A DNA stretch of 64,000 nucleotides from Amylibacter sp. IMCC11727. GTDB lineage: Bacteria; Pseudomonadota; Alphaproteobacteria; Rhodobacterales; Rhodobacteraceae. Numbering within the stretch: the stretch's first letter is position 1; every line of letters starts with the position of its first letter. This document shows, piece after piece, positions 7,900 through 16,655 of this stretch. The notes under the pieces are model-generated. The model was not told the DNA's origin, ran no database searches, and saw nothing but the letters and a program-made list of their open reading frames with translations. Location of the stretch: NCBI RefSeq assembly GCF_029854195.1, contig NZ_CP122960.1, positions 186,001 to 250,000 of the forward strand. Reading direction: 5' to 3'. The translations under genes and the position numbers were made by a program.

Positions 7900-8562
7900 A
7901 TGCCTTTGGGTCGCGCTGGACGAAAGACACAAACCGATGAAGCAACCCGCCGCTGTATAGCGACGGGGGAGGCTCAGCCGCGTGCGGGCCTCATTCGGTT
8001 TGTCTTGTCACCAGATGGGATTGTTACACCCGATCTGACGGAACGCTTGCCGGGCCGTGGGATGTGGGTGTCTGCCCAACGGGACGCGATGGAATTGGCC
8101 ATCCAAAAAAAGCTGTTTTCACGTGCAGCAAAAACCCAAGCAACGCTCCCTGATGGGTTGCTTGAACTGGTCGAAGACCTGTTGCTGAAACGGGTTATTG
8201 ATCTGATATCCCTTGCACGACGCAATGGGAGTGCTATTTGTGGGTTTGAAAAGACCAAGGGCGCGTTAATTTCTGGAAAAGCCGTGGTGCTGTTGCAAGC
8301 GTTGGACGGCTCAGAACCCCAAAAGGGTAAGTTACGCCCCCCAGATGGCCAGAATACCCATATTACCTGCTTGAAAGCCGCCGAATTGGGTTTGGCTTTT
8401 GGGCGTGACTATGTGATACATGCGGCGCTTGCGGGAGGTGGTTTAACCAAATCGGTTAAGCACGATATTGCAAGGCTTGCTGGAATACGCGGCGAGGACG
8501 CCATAATTGAGGCAAAGCAGTCGGATGAACCCGACGCTGAAAGGTTGAAGACGAATGAGTGA
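7900..8562 (+). CDS. YlxR (DUF448) / L7Ae fusion RNA-binding protein
   Basis: 220 residues. The N-terminal half is a YlxR/DUF448 domain (RRCIATGEAQPRAGLIRFV and ERLPGRGMWV are its signature loops); the C-terminal half (about 95-205) resembles the ribosomal L7Ae/L30e fold (RVIDLISLARRNGSAICGFEKTKGAL). This fused form between nusA and infB is common in Alphaproteobacteria; many other bacteria carry two separate short genes. A role in ribosome or nucleoid-associated RNA binding is assumed from the family. ATG 7900 follows the nusA stop by 18 bases; another ATG overlapping the stop (7881) opens only a 19-codon frame. The gene overlaps infB by 8 bases. Confidence 0.9.
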   Translation: MPLGRAGRKTQTDEATRRCIATGEAQPRAGLIRFVLSPDGIVTPDLTERLPGRGMWVSAQRDAMELAIQKKLFSRAAKTQATLPDGLLELVEDLLLKRVIDLISLARRNGSAICGFEKTKGALISGKAVVLLQALDGSEPQKGKLRPPDGQNTHITCLKAAELGLAFGRDYVIHAALAGGGLTKSVKHDIARLAGIRGEDAIIEAKQSDEPDAERLKTNE

Positions 8563-11026
8563 CGACGACAAAAAGCCATTGGGATTGGGCGGAGCACGCC
8601 CTTCGACAAGCCGTGTGCGGCAGAGCTTCTCCCATGGGCGGACAAAGTCTGTTGTGGTTGAGAAAAAACGCAAACGCGTGATTGTGCCAAAATCTGGCGC
8701 AGCTGCGGGTGGCGGTAAATCAGGTGGTGGCGTCAACGCGCCAGGTATTTCTGATGCCGAAATGGAGCGCCGCAAAAAGGCGTTGGCTGCAGCGGCAGCC
8801 CAAGAGAACGAGCGCGCCGCAAAGGAAGCGCAAGAATCTGCACGCCGCGAAGCAGAGCGTGAAGCGCGCCGCCGTGAGAAAGAAGAAAAAGAGCGCGAAG
8901 AAATCGAACGCGCTGAGCGTTTGAAAGCCAAAGAGGAGGCTGAAAAAGCCGCTGCTGAAGCCAAGAAAGCGCCAAAAGAAAAACCTGCTGAGCCAGAAGT
9001 TATTGACCAAGCAGCAGCCGAAGCCGCTGCGGCCAAGGCTCCTGCGAAGACGGCAAAGCGGGATGACAAACCCGCGCGGGTTGACGACAAAAAGCAAAAC
9101 CGTGGCAAAGGGGGCGATGATCGCCGCCGATCCGGTAAGCTGACAATCAGTCAGGCCTTGTCTGGACGTGATGGCGGGCGCCAGCGCTCCATGGCGGCAA
9201 TGAAACGTGCGCAAGAGCGTGAACGCCGTAAGATGATGGGCGGTAACCAAGAACGTGAGAAGGTCGTTCGTGACGTTCAAGTGCCAGAAGCAATTACAGT
9301 GCAGGAGCTGGCAAACCGTATGGCGGAAAAAACTGCTGCGGTTGTTAAAGCGCTGATGACAAACGGTATTATGGCCACACAGAACCAAACGATTGACGCG
9401 GATACTGCCGAATTGATCGTCGAAGAGTTTGGCCACAAGGTTGTTCGCGTTTCCGATGCTGACGTGGAAGAAGCCATCGTTACAGTCGAAGACAAAGAAG
9501 AAGACCTGAAGCCACGCGCCCCAGTGATTACGATCATGGGCCACGTTGACCATGGTAAGACATCTGTGCTCGACGCGATCCGCAAGACCAATGTTGTGTC
9601 TGGCGAAGCCGGCGGCATCACGCAACACATTGGTGCGTATCAGATCACAACGGATGACGGCACGTTGCTGTCTTTCCTCGATACACCAGGTCACGCGGCG
9701 TTTACGTCGATGCGGGCTCGTGGTGCGCAAGTGACCGATATCGTTGTATTGGTTGTGGCCGCCGATGACAGCGTTATGCCACAAACAATTGAGGCCATTA
9801 ACCACGCGCAAGCAGCCGAAGTGCCGATGATTGTGGCCATCAACAAGATGGACAAACCTGGTGCTGACCCAGATGCAGTGCGTGCAGAGTTGCTGCGCCA
9901 CGAAGTGATTGTGGAAGCCATGTCAGGTGATGTGCAGGACGTTGAGATGTCCGCGCTGAAAGGTGAAGGTTTCCCTGAGCTGCTCGAGGCGATTGCACTG
10001 CAATCTGAGTTGTTGGAATTGAAAGCAAACCCAGATCGCAATGCCGAAGGCGCAGTGATTGAGGCAAAGCTGGATGTTGGTCGCGGCCCTGTTGCCACGG
10101 TTCTGGTTCAGAACGGCACATTGCGCAAAGGCGATATCTTTGTTGTGGGTGAGCAGTGGGGTAAGGTCCGCGCGTTGATCAACGACCAAGGTGAGCGTGT
10201 TGACGAAGCTGGCCCATCCGTTCCTGTCGAAGTTTTGGGTCTGAATGGCGCACCAGAAGCAGGCGACGTGCTGAACGTTGTATCCAGCGAATCAGAAGCT
10301 CGTGAAATTGCCGATTACCGCATCAAAGCGGCAAAAGACAAAAAAGCGGCGGCTGGTGCTGGGACAACGCTTGATCAGTTGTTGGCGAAAGCTAAAGCCG
10401 ATGAAAATGTCTCTGAACTGCCAATATTGGTTAAAGCGGATGTTCAAGGTTCGTCTGAAGCGATCGTTCAAGCCATGGAAAAAGTCGGCAACGACGAAGT
10501 CCGCGTGCGCGTGCTGCATTCGGGCGTTGGTGCGATCACTGAAAGTGACGTGACGCTTGCCGAAGCCTCTGGCGCACCGATCATCGGCTTTAACGTGCGG
10601 GCCAATGCGCCAGCGCGGAACGCCGCAAACCAAAAGGGTGTGGAAATTCGCTACTATTCCATCATCTACGATTTGGTTGACGATGTGAAAGCGGCGGCCT
10701 CTGGTCTGTTGTCTGCAGAAATCAAAGAAACCTTTATCGGCTATGCGTCGATCAAAGAGGTGTTCAAGATTTCTGGTACGGGCAAGATTGCTGGTTGTGA
10801 AGTCACCGAAGGGGTTGCACGCCGTGACGCGGGCGTTCGCTTGCTGCGCGACAACGTTGTGATCCACGAAGGCAAACTGAAAACGCTGAAACGCTTTAAA
10901 GACGAAGTGAAAGAGGTTCAGGGTGGTCAGGAATGCGGTATGGCGTTCGAGAACTATGAGGACATCCGCGAAGGCGATGTGATCGAGATCTTTGAGACAG
11001 AAGAAATCGAACGCAAGCTGGATTAA
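8555..11026 (+). CDS. infB: Translation initiation factor IF-2
   Basis: 823 residues. GTPase that brings initiator tRNA to the ribosome. After a short N-terminal segment comes a long, highly charged Lys/Glu/Ala-rich helix (roughly residues 70-160), then the IF2_N module (VQELANRMAEKTAAVVKALM), the G domain with G1 GHVDHGKT (near 329), G3 DTPGHAAF and G4 NKMD (near 430), and domains II-IV ending in FKDEVKEVQGGQECGMAF and GDVIEIFETEE. All nucleotide-binding motifs are intact. It overlaps the ylxR-like gene by 8 bases and is last in the operon, followed 20 bases later by a strong terminator. Confidence 0.98.
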   Translation: MSDDDKKPLGLGGARPSTSRVRQSFSHGRTKSVVVEKKRKRVIVPKSGAAAGGGKSGGGVNAPGISDAEMERRKKALAAAAAQENERAAKEAQESARREAEREARRREKEEKEREEIERAERLKAKEEAEKAAAEAKKAPKEKPAEPEVIDQAAAEAAAAKAPAKTAKRDDKPARVDDKKQNRGKGGDDRRRSGKLTISQALSGRDGGRQRSMAAMKRAQERERRKMMGGNQEREKVVRDVQVPEAITVQELANRMAEKTAAVVKALMTNGIMATQNQTIDADTAELIVEEFGHKVVRVSDADVEEAIVTVEDKEEDLKPRAPVITIMGHVDHGKTSVLDAIRKTNVVSGEAGGITQHIGAYQITTDDGTLLSFLDTPGHAAFTSMRARGAQVTDIVVLVVAADDSVMPQTIEAINHAQAAEVPMIVAINKMDKPGADPDAVRAELLRHEVIVEAMSGDVQDVEMSALKGEGFPELLEAIALQSELLELKANPDRNAEGAVIEAKLDVGRGPVATVLVQNGTLRKGDIFVVGEQWGKVRALINDQGERVDEAGPSVPVEVLGLNGAPEAGDVLNVVSSESEAREIADYRIKAAKDKKAAAGAGTTLDQLLAKAKADENVSELPILVKADVQGSSEAIVQAMEKVGNDEVRVRVLHSGVGAITESDVTLAEASGAPIIGFNVRANAPARNAANQKGVEIRYYSIIYDLVDDVKAAASGLLSAEIKETFIGYASIKEVFKISGTGKIAGCEVTEGVARRDAGVRLLRDNVVIHEGKLKTLKRFKDEVKEVQGGQECGMAFENYEDIREGDVIEIFETEEIERKLD

Positions 11027-11046
11027 TCCACGCGATAGACTTGAAG

Positions 11047-11074
11047 AGGGCGTTCCATTTGGAGCGCCCTTTTT
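11047..11074 (+). terminator. Intrinsic terminator after infB
   Basis: AGGGCGTTCC (11047-11056) pairs with GGAGCGCCCT (11061-11070), one G-U wobble, four-base loop, followed by a run of five T. It closes the rimP-nusA-infB operon. Confidence 0.88.
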
Positions 11075-11103
11075 CATTGCAGGGATAGGATGCCTTTGGC
11101 GAA

Positions 11104-11129
11104 GATATTTATGCTCAAAAGAAACATGG
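11104..11129. repeat. Intergenic repeat copy 1
   Basis: GATATTT, five variable bases, CAAAAGAA, two variable bases, ATGG. The same words with the same spacings occur at 13078-13103 after hslU. Both copies lie just downstream of a gene-end hairpin. Confidence 0.5.
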
Positions 11130-11131
11130 GG

Positions 11132-11159
11132 TTGGCGTTTAGAACGCGATGATTATGTT
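11132..11159 (+). promoter_or_regulatory. Possible hslVU promoter
   Basis: TTGGCG (11132-11137) and TATGTT (11154-11159) with a 16-base spacer, shortly upstream of hslV. The match is modest and no RpoH-type element was found, although hslVU is heat-inducible in many bacteria. Confidence 0.3.
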
Positions 11160-11182
11160 GTGAGATGAAAGAGGTGAATTCG

Positions 11183-11740
11183 ATGGCTGACGACAAATTT
11201 CCAGGATGGCACGGGACCACGATTGTGGGTGTGCGCAAAGGTGGCGAAGTGGTGATTGCGGGGGATGGGCAGGTATCGCTCGGCCAGACTGTAATCAAGG
11301 GAACGGCGCGAAAAGTGCGGCGCATTTCGCCTGGTGGACATGATGTGGTTTGCGGGTTTGCAGGATCAACGGCAGATGCGTTTACGTTGCTGGAGCGGCT
11401 GGAAGCGAAGCTAGAAGCGTCCCCAGGGCAATTGGCCAAGGCGTCTGTGGAATTGGCGAAAGATTGGCGGATGGATAAATATCTGCGCAATTTGGAGGCC
11501 ATGTTGATTGTCACGGATGGTGCGGATTTGTTTGTGATCACGGGTGCGGGTGATGTTCTGGAGCCAGAGCATGACGTGGCCGCGATTGGATCGGGCGGGA
11601 ACTTTGCGCTGGCGGCAGCACGGGCGTTGAGCGAAACGGATCAATCCGCCGAGCAGGTCGCACGGCGCGCACTGGAAATTGCGGCAGAGATTTGCGTTTA
11701 TACCAATGGAAACATGACTGTAGAGAAGATTTCTAAATGA
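11183..11740 (+). CDS. hslV: ATP-dependent protease subunit HslV
   Basis: 185 residues. Proteolytic subunit of the HslVU (ClpQY) complex in the cytoplasm, a proteasome beta-type threonine protease. The catalytic threonine follows a short N-terminal propeptide: MADDKFPGWHG then TTIVGVRKGG, so the mature enzyme should begin at Thr12. AGDGQVSLGQTVIKGTARKV and IGSGGNFALAAARAL are family landmarks. The start at 11183 has GAGG eight bases upstream; a further in-frame ATG at 11165 lacks support. The stop overlaps the hslU ATG as ATGA, so the pair is translationally coupled. Confidence 0.97.
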   Translation: MADDKFPGWHGTTIVGVRKGGEVVIAGDGQVSLGQTVIKGTARKVRRISPGGHDVVCGFAGSTADAFTLLERLEAKLEASPGQLAKASVELAKDWRMDKYLRNLEAMLIVTDGADLFVITGAGDVLEPEHDVAAIGSGGNFALAAARALSETDQSAEQVARRALEIAAEICVYTNGNMTVEKISK

Positions 11741-13044
11741 CCGATTTGACCCCCCGTGAGATTGTTTCAGAACTGGATCGATTCATCATCGGCCAGACAG
11801 ATGCGAAGCGGGCTGTTGCCGTTGCCTTACGAAATCGCTGGCGGCGTAAGCAGTTGTCTGACGATTTGCGCGATGAAGTGTATCCCAAAAACATTTTGAT
11901 GATCGGACCCACCGGTGTCGGGAAAACCGAGATTTCGCGGCGTTTGGCGAAGTTGGCAAAAGCACCTTTTTTGAAAGTGGAAGCAACGAAGTTTACCGAA
12001 GTAGGCTATGTAGGCCGCGATGTGGAACAGATCGTGCGCGATCTGGTGGACAGCGCCATCGTAATGATCCGCGAGTTGAAGCGTGAAGAGGTTAAAGCGA
12101 ACGCCCACGGGGCCGCTGAAGAACGTGTTTTGGATGCGTTGACGGGGGAAGACAGCCGCGAGCAAACGCGGGAGCTGTTCCGCAAAAAGCTGCGGGATGG
12201 GTTGTTGGATGAGAAAGTGATCGAATTGGATGTGGCGGATACGTCCAATCCGATGCAGATGTTTGAAATTCCAGGACAGCCAAACGGCAATCAGGGCATG
12301 ATGAACATCGGGGATATTTTCGGCAAAGCATTTTCTGGACGCACGTCGCGGCGCAAAATGACGGTGGCTGAAAGCTATAAGGTATTGATTGAGGAAGAAG
12401 CCGATAAATTGGTGGATCAGGAAACTGTCACTCAAGAAGCCGTGGCAGCGGTTGAAGAAAATGGCATCGTATTCCTTGATGAGATCGACAAAGTTTGCGC
12501 GCGTTCTGATGCGCGGGGTGCGGATGTATCACGCGAAGGGGTGCAGCGGGACTTGCTGCCGCTGATTGAAGGGACGACAGTTTCCACAAAGCATGGGCCT
12601 GTGAAAACGGATCATATTCTGTTCATCGCGTCTGGTGCGTTCCACATCGCAAAACCGTCTGATCTTTTGCCCGAATTGCAAGGACGTTTGCCCATTCGTG
12701 TGGAATTGCGGGCGTTGACCGAAGAAGATTTCGTGCGGATTTTGACCGAGACAGACAATGCGCTGACGCGGCAGTATGCAGCGTTGATGGCAACGGAAGA
12801 GGTTAAAGTCACGTTTGCTGATGACGGTATTGCGGCCATCGCGCGGATCGCGGCAGAGGTGAACGCAAGTGTTGAAAACATCGGTGCGCGGCGGCTTTAT
12901 ACCATTATTGAGCGGGTGTTTGATGAGCTTGGCTTTGTGGCCCCTGATCAGGGCGGTTCATCCGTGGCGATTGATGCGGCCTATGTTGAGGAACATCTAG
13001 GCGAATTGGCACGGAGTACCGATGTAAGTCGATATGTGCTTTAG
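11737..13044 (+). CDS. hslU: HslU unfoldase ATPase
   Basis: 435 residues. AAA+ unfoldase that feeds substrates to HslV. Walker A is GPTGVGKT (about residues 57-64), Walker B is VFLDEIDK, and the sensor/arginine region includes LLPELQGRLPIRVEL. The intermediate (I) domain between them is present, and the C-terminus ELARSTDVSRYVL is the tail that inserts into HslV. The closest paralogue would be ClpX, but ClpX has an N-terminal zinc domain that is absent here. A small GC hairpin overlaps the end of the gene. Confidence 0.97.
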   Translation: MTDLTPREIVSELDRFIIGQTDAKRAVAVALRNRWRRKQLSDDLRDEVYPKNILMIGPTGVGKTEISRRLAKLAKAPFLKVEATKFTEVGYVGRDVEQIVRDLVDSAIVMIRELKREEVKANAHGAAEERVLDALTGEDSREQTRELFRKKLRDGLLDEKVIELDVADTSNPMQMFEIPGQPNGNQGMMNIGDIFGKAFSGRTSRRKMTVAESYKVLIEEEADKLVDQETVTQEAVAAVEENGIVFLDEIDKVCARSDARGADVSREGVQRDLLPLIEGTTVSTKHGPVKTDHILFIASGAFHIAKPSDLLPELQGRLPIRVELRALTEEDFVRILTETDNALTRQYAALMATEEVKVTFADDGIAAIARIAAEVNASVENIGARRLYTIIERVFDELGFVAPDQGGSSVAIDAAYVEEHLGELARSTDVSRYVL

Positions 13045-13057
13045 GGGCTTTGCCCCT
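13043..13057. repeat. Short GC hairpin at the hslU stop
   Basis: AGGGGC (13043-13048) pairs with GCCCCT (13052-13057) around a three-base loop, overlapping the hslU stop codon. No T tract follows, so it is at best a weak terminator or RNA 3'-end protector. Confidence 0.4.
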
Positions 13058-13077
13058 CTGCTGCGCATTCACCCCAG

Positions 13078-13103
13078 GATATTTCTGGACAAAAGAAGAA
13101 TGG
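13078..13103. repeat. Intergenic repeat copy 2
   Basis: Second copy of the pattern seen at 11104-11129: GATATTT, five bases, CAAAAGAA, two bases, ATGG with identical spacing. It lies between hslU and the MFS gene. Confidence 0.5.
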
Positions 13104-13140
13104 ACGTGACCTCGTCTGTATTTCCTGTTCTTGATAGGGC

Positions 13141-14373
13141 ATGAGCCTTATCCACTTTATCCGCGATAATGCCCGCTGGTTGGCGGCGGGGGTTTTGTTG
13201 ACGTTTATTTCCAGTTTTGGGCAAACCTATTTTATTTCGATTTTTGCGGGCGAGATTAAGGCGGAGTTTGATCTGTCCGATGGGGATTGGGGTCAGCTTT
13301 ATGCAATGGGAACGATGGCGTCGGGCTTTTTGATGATTTGGGCCGGAGCCACGGCGGATCATTTTCGGGTACGCACGCTTGCAATTGTGGTGATCCTAAC
13401 GCTGGTGGTGGTGTGTTTAGCCATGAGTGCAGTGTCGTCTTGGTGGATGTTGGTGGTAATCATTTTCGGGTTGCGGTTTACGGGGCAGGGCATGACGAGC
13501 CACATTGCGGTGGTGGCCATGGCGCGGTGGTACGTGCGTGCGCGGGGCAAGGCGCTGTCGGTGGCGGGTGCAGGGTATTCCACGGGTGAGGCGCTGTTGC
13601 CGATGCTGTTTGTGGGGCTGTTGGCGAGTGGGTCTTGGCGCAATCTTTGGGTGGTTGCGGCTGTGCTTGCTGGGTTGTCGATCCCGATCTTGGTTTGGCT
13701 GTTAAAAGAAGAGCGTGTGCCATCCGTTGCATCAGAACGGGACGATGCGCTCGGGATGCGAGGTCGGCATTGGTCGCGGATGGATGTCATCAAGGATTGG
13801 CGTTTTTGGGGGCTAGTGCCGATCATTACAGTGACGTCAATTTTTGGAACGGCATTATTTTTTCAACAGGTGCATTTGGCAGATGTGAAGGGATTAGAGC
13901 ACCGCGATATTGTGCGATTGTTCCCGATTTATACGATCACCACAGGAGTATCGGCAGTGGTAAGTGGGCTGGCCATTGATCGGTGGGGTGCGGTGCAATT
14001 GTTGCCCATTATTCCCATTCCAATGGCAGTTGGCTTTGCGGTGATGGGATTCACCGACAGTGAATATATGATGGGTGTAGGGTTCATGCTCGTGGGTCTA
14101 ACGGGTGGCATTTATGGCACGGTACAAGGTGCGTTTTGGCCCGAGGTTTATGGCACGCGGTTTATTGGTGCGATCAAAGCCTTGGCAACGGCGTTGATGG
14201 TGATCGGGTCTGCGATTGGTCCCGCTTTAACGGGCTGGGGCATTGATGCCGGTGCAAATTTTCCACAGCAAATGATTTGGTATGCGATTTATATGGTGGT
14301 GATTTCTGTGTGGTCGATATTTGTCGTGACGCGGATTTGGCCCGATCTGAGCCCTAAGATCGCTTCCGTCTAA
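13141..14373 (+). CDS. MFS transporter
   Basis: 410 residues with about twelve hydrophobic segments in two six-helix halves, split by a cytoplasmic loop around residues 190-225 (KEERVPSVASERDDALGMRG). The A-like motif GATADHFRVRTL lies after helix 2. It belongs to the major facilitator superfamily, in the inner membrane; the closest general type is the monocarboxylate/oxalate-formate-like group. Substrate unknown. The start has no strong ribosome binding site. The last 20 bases overlap the 3' end of the convergent Smr gene. It has no functional partner nearby. Confidence 0.8.
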   Translation: MSLIHFIRDNARWLAAGVLLTFISSFGQTYFISIFAGEIKAEFDLSDGDWGQLYAMGTMASGFLMIWAGATADHFRVRTLAIVVILTLVVVCLAMSAVSSWWMLVVIIFGLRFTGQGMTSHIAVVAMARWYVRARGKALSVAGAGYSTGEALLPMLFVGLLASGSWRNLWVVAAVLAGLSIPILVWLLKEERVPSVASERDDALGMRGRHWSRMDVIKDWRFWGLVPIITVTSIFGTALFFQQVHLADVKGLEHRDIVRLFPIYTITTGVSAVVSGLAIDRWGAVQLLPIIPIPMAVGFAVMGFTDSEYMMGVGFMLVGLTGGIYGTVQGAFWPEVYGTRFIGAIKALATALMVIGSAIGPALTGWGIDAGANFPQQMIWYAIYMVVISVWSIFVVTRIWPDLSPKIASV

Positions 14374-14938
14374 GATAGACGTAATACGCGCCGCCACCGC
14401 CGTGTTTGCCATGGGCTTGGGTGACTTGCAAAACCGCGTCTGAATTTTTGAGCCATTCTGGGACGCCTGACCTGAGAACACCTGAGCGTGGGCGGCCAAA
14501 TTCATCAATCGTTTTCTTATTGCCCTTGCCTGTGATGATCAACAACAGGCGGTTGCCCATGCGATTGGCGTTCTGGATAAAAATTTGCAGCTGCATTCGG
14601 GCCTGATCTGCGGTGAGGCCATGAAGATCAAGCGTAGCGTCGATTTCCAACTGGCCTTTGAGCAACCGCTGAAAATTGCGCCGATCCATGTTTGGCGATG
14701 TTTGATTTGGGCGATCAACGAATGATGGCGCAGAGGGTGTGGCCGGTTTTGGCTTTGCCTTCGAGCCAATTTTAAACGGTTTGATTTCGCGCGGTGTTTC
14801 AACTTTGGGCGTTTTTGTGGGTTTGGGGGGTGCGGTGATGATCAGCGGTGGCATTGCTTCGATCGTTTCAACCTGCTTGATCACCTTGTTCCACAGTTGT
14901 TGTTCGTTTTCCGTGAGTGCGCGTTTTTTGCGGGCCAT
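14354..14938 (-). CDS. Smr/MutS2-C-terminal domain protein
   Basis: 194 residues. The C-terminal half is an Smr domain: LDLHGLTADQARMQLQIFIQ, then LLLIITGKGNKK and the closing GGGGAYYVYLRRKR. Smr domains are nucleases or nucleic-acid binders related to the MutS2 C-terminus. The N-terminal half is basic, proline-rich and probably disordered. An open frame continues to 15148 but lies inside mltA; MARKKRALTENEQQLW is the family start. The stop of mltA and this start are almost touching (TGATCATG), so they are cotranscribed. Biological role in Alphaproteobacteria is not established. Confidence 0.85.
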   Translation of the reverse strand: MARKKRALTENEQQLWNKVIKQVETIEAMPPLIITAPPKPTKTPKVETPREIKPFKIGSKAKPKPATPSAPSFVDRPNQTSPNMDRRNFQRLLKGQLEIDATLDLHGLTADQARMQLQIFIQNANRMGNRLLLIITGKGNKKTIDEFGRPRSGVLRSGVPEWLKNSDAVLQVTQAHGKHGGGGAYYVYLRRKRS

Positions 14939-14940
14939 GA

Positions 14941-15993
14941 TCAACCCTCTGGTAGAAGGCGGCGCACAGAGGCGTGGGGCAATAGGGTGATCATGCGGCC
15001 GCCATCTTTGGTGACGCCAGCGACGGCGCCTGCTTCGTCCCCTGTGCCAAAGAAAATGTCCGAGCGTTGCGCGCCTTTGATAGCGGAACCGACGTCTTGG
15101 GCGATCATCAGGCGGTTGAGGGGTTTTTGGCCCTTTTTGGCAATCCAAATCGGAGCGCCCAGTGGCTGAAATTTGGGATCAACAGCAAGAGTGCGATCAT
15201 CGGTTACGGAAATGCCCATAGCACCGATAGGACCATCAGCGGGGGACAAATTCGTCAGTTCGCGGAAGAACACAAAAGATGGGTTGTGTTGCAGAAGTAG
15301 GCGACCCTCGGCAGGGTTATTGCGGACCCATGATTTGATTGAACCCGCAGAGGCATTTGACTTGTTCAGAATACCACGGCGAATGAGTTCTTTCCCGACG
15401 GACCGATAGGTTTGATGGTTTTTGCCAGCAAAACCGACCCGCATTGCGCCACCTTCGTTCAGTTTCAGACGGCCCGATCCTTGAACATGCAAAAAGAAGT
15501 TTTCAACGGGATCGGCAAGCCAAGCAAGTTCTAGCCCTTGGCCATCGAGCGCACCGTTTTCGATTTCAGCGCGAGTTTTCCACGGCACGCCTTCTTTCAA
15601 TTCAGGGGGACGTTTATAAAGCGGGTATTGAAATTTCCCGCCACGGCTGCGCGAAGCGATAATCTCAGGTTCGTAATAGCCAGTGAATAGCGTCGTGTTT
15701 GCATCACCGATCAAAACGGGTTGAAAGAAAATTTCAAAGTACGCTTTGGGATTGCTGACGTATTTGGTGATAGCACAGAGGTCTTTCCAGTCCTCTGTTT
15801 TGGTCAGGTTATTGGGCCGCAGCTTTTTGCAGGATTTGCGAAACGTGGCAAAAGCCGTGGCGTGATCGTCCGTTTCCCAACCTTCAAGTTCGGAAAAAGA
15901 AACGGTTTTGACCTGCATGTCCGCTGTCCCTGCCGTTGTCAGCCCGACCCAAATAAAAAGGGCGGCTGAAAGTATTCGTGCCGCCCGTTTTAT
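14941..15993 (-). CDS. mltA: Membrane-bound lytic transglycosylase MltA, apparent ATA start
   Basis: Murein-degrading lytic transglycosylase acting on glycan strands in the periplasm. The MltA barrel is clear (TGYYEPEIIASRSRG; WLADPVENFFLHVQGSGRL) and the 3D domain closes the protein (DRTLAVDPKFQPLGAPIWI; IAQDVGSAIKGAQRSDIFFG). The first ATG is at 15918 and gives 325 residues without a signal peptide. The frame stays open upstream and encodes a textbook signal sequence, KRAARILSAALFIWVGL then TTAGTA-D. This is headed by an ATA codon at 15993-15991 with GGAG seven bases upstream, directly after the previous stop. I therefore place the start at ATA; a conservative annotation would use 15918. 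Confidence 0.85.
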   Translation of the reverse strand: MKRAARILSAALFIWVGLTTAGTADMQVKTVSFSELEGWETDDHATAFATFRKSCKKLRPNNLTKTEDWKDLCAITKYVSNPKAYFEIFFQPVLIGDANTTLFTGYYEPEIIASRSRGGKFQYPLYKRPPELKEGVPWKTRAEIENGALDGQGLELAWLADPVENFFLHVQGSGRLKLNEGGAMRVGFAGKNHQTYRSVGKELIRRGILNKSNASAGSIKSWVRNNPAEGRLLLQHNPSFVFFRELTNLSPADGPIGAMGISVTDDRTLAVDPKFQPLGAPIWIAKKGQKPLNRLMIAQDVGSAIKGAQRSDIFFGTGDEAGAVAGVTKDGGRMITLLPHASVRRLLPEG

Positions 15994-15995
15994 TG

Positions 15996-16655
15996 TTACT
16001 CTCCGGTTGCAACCAATTCCCAGTTTGGATCATCACTTCCCATAATTCGGGCGAAAGTCCAAACATCTTTTTGACGTTTGATCACTGCTGGATCACCTTC
16101 GATCACCTCGCCTTCTGCGTTTTTCACACAAGACGTGATTTCACCGATGAATTTCATGGTAATCTCGGCTTCGTTGTTAGCCTCGTCAAACATGGCGTCG
16201 GCCACTTTCAATTCACGAACACCAATAAAGTTGGCGTCAACTTTCAAGCCCTTGGCCTGGCGTTCGGTGATGACGCTTTCAAAGCTGTCATAGACATCCG
16301 AGGACAAGAAGGATTTGAGCGTTTCCAGATCATCGCCCTCAAAGGCCATGAGGATCATTTCATAAGCCTGACGTGCGCCACCTGAAAATTCTGTGACAGA
16401 AAAATCAGACTCGATGCGTTTCATGGCGGCAAAAGCCTTGCCTGCGCGGCTGTCGATGTCGACGTGATCAGCAATGTCTGGATCTGGGCCACCGTCAATG
16501 ACTTCGAAGTCGCGCGCTTGTCTGGATGAAGCAGGGGCTTGGCGTTCTACGGGGGGTTCGTACCCATCGCGCGTTCCCAAAACATTGCGCAAGCGCAACA
16601 CAAGAAAAACGGCGATTCCTGCAAGAACCAGCAACTGAATGAGGGCAGAGTTCAT
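15996..16655 (-). CDS. Tim44/TimA-family inner membrane protein
   Basis: 219 residues. One N-terminal membrane helix (IQLLVLAGIAVFLVLRLRNVLG), a charged linker, and a C-terminal Tim44-like domain (about 85-215; ETLKSFLSSDVYDSFESVI, VWTFARIMGSDDPNWELVATG). In Alphaproteobacteria these are relatives of the mitochondrial Tim44 import component and often sit next to mltA, smr and secB, as here. Exact role is unknown; membrane association and protein translocation or envelope assembly are inferred. Ends two bases before the mltA start proposed above. Confidence 0.85.
   Translation of the reverse strand: MNSALIQLLVLAGIAVFLVLRLRNVLGTRDGYEPPVERQAPASSRQARDFEVIDGGPDPDIADHVDIDSRAGKAFAAMKRIESDFSVTEFSGGARQAYEMILMAFEGDDLETLKSFLSSDVYDSFESVITERQAKGLKVDANFIGVRELKVADAMFDEANNEAEITMKFIGEITSCVKNAEGEVIEGDPAVIKRQKDVWTFARIMGSDDPNWELVATGE

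Noticed and set aside
7881..7940. ATG overlapping the nusA stop
   Set aside because: Opens only 19 codons in a frame unrelated to the YlxR domain.
8720..9901. Long antisense open frame opposite infB
   Set aside because: Composition reflects the reverse of an IF-2 sequence; no recognisable protein and no start signal.
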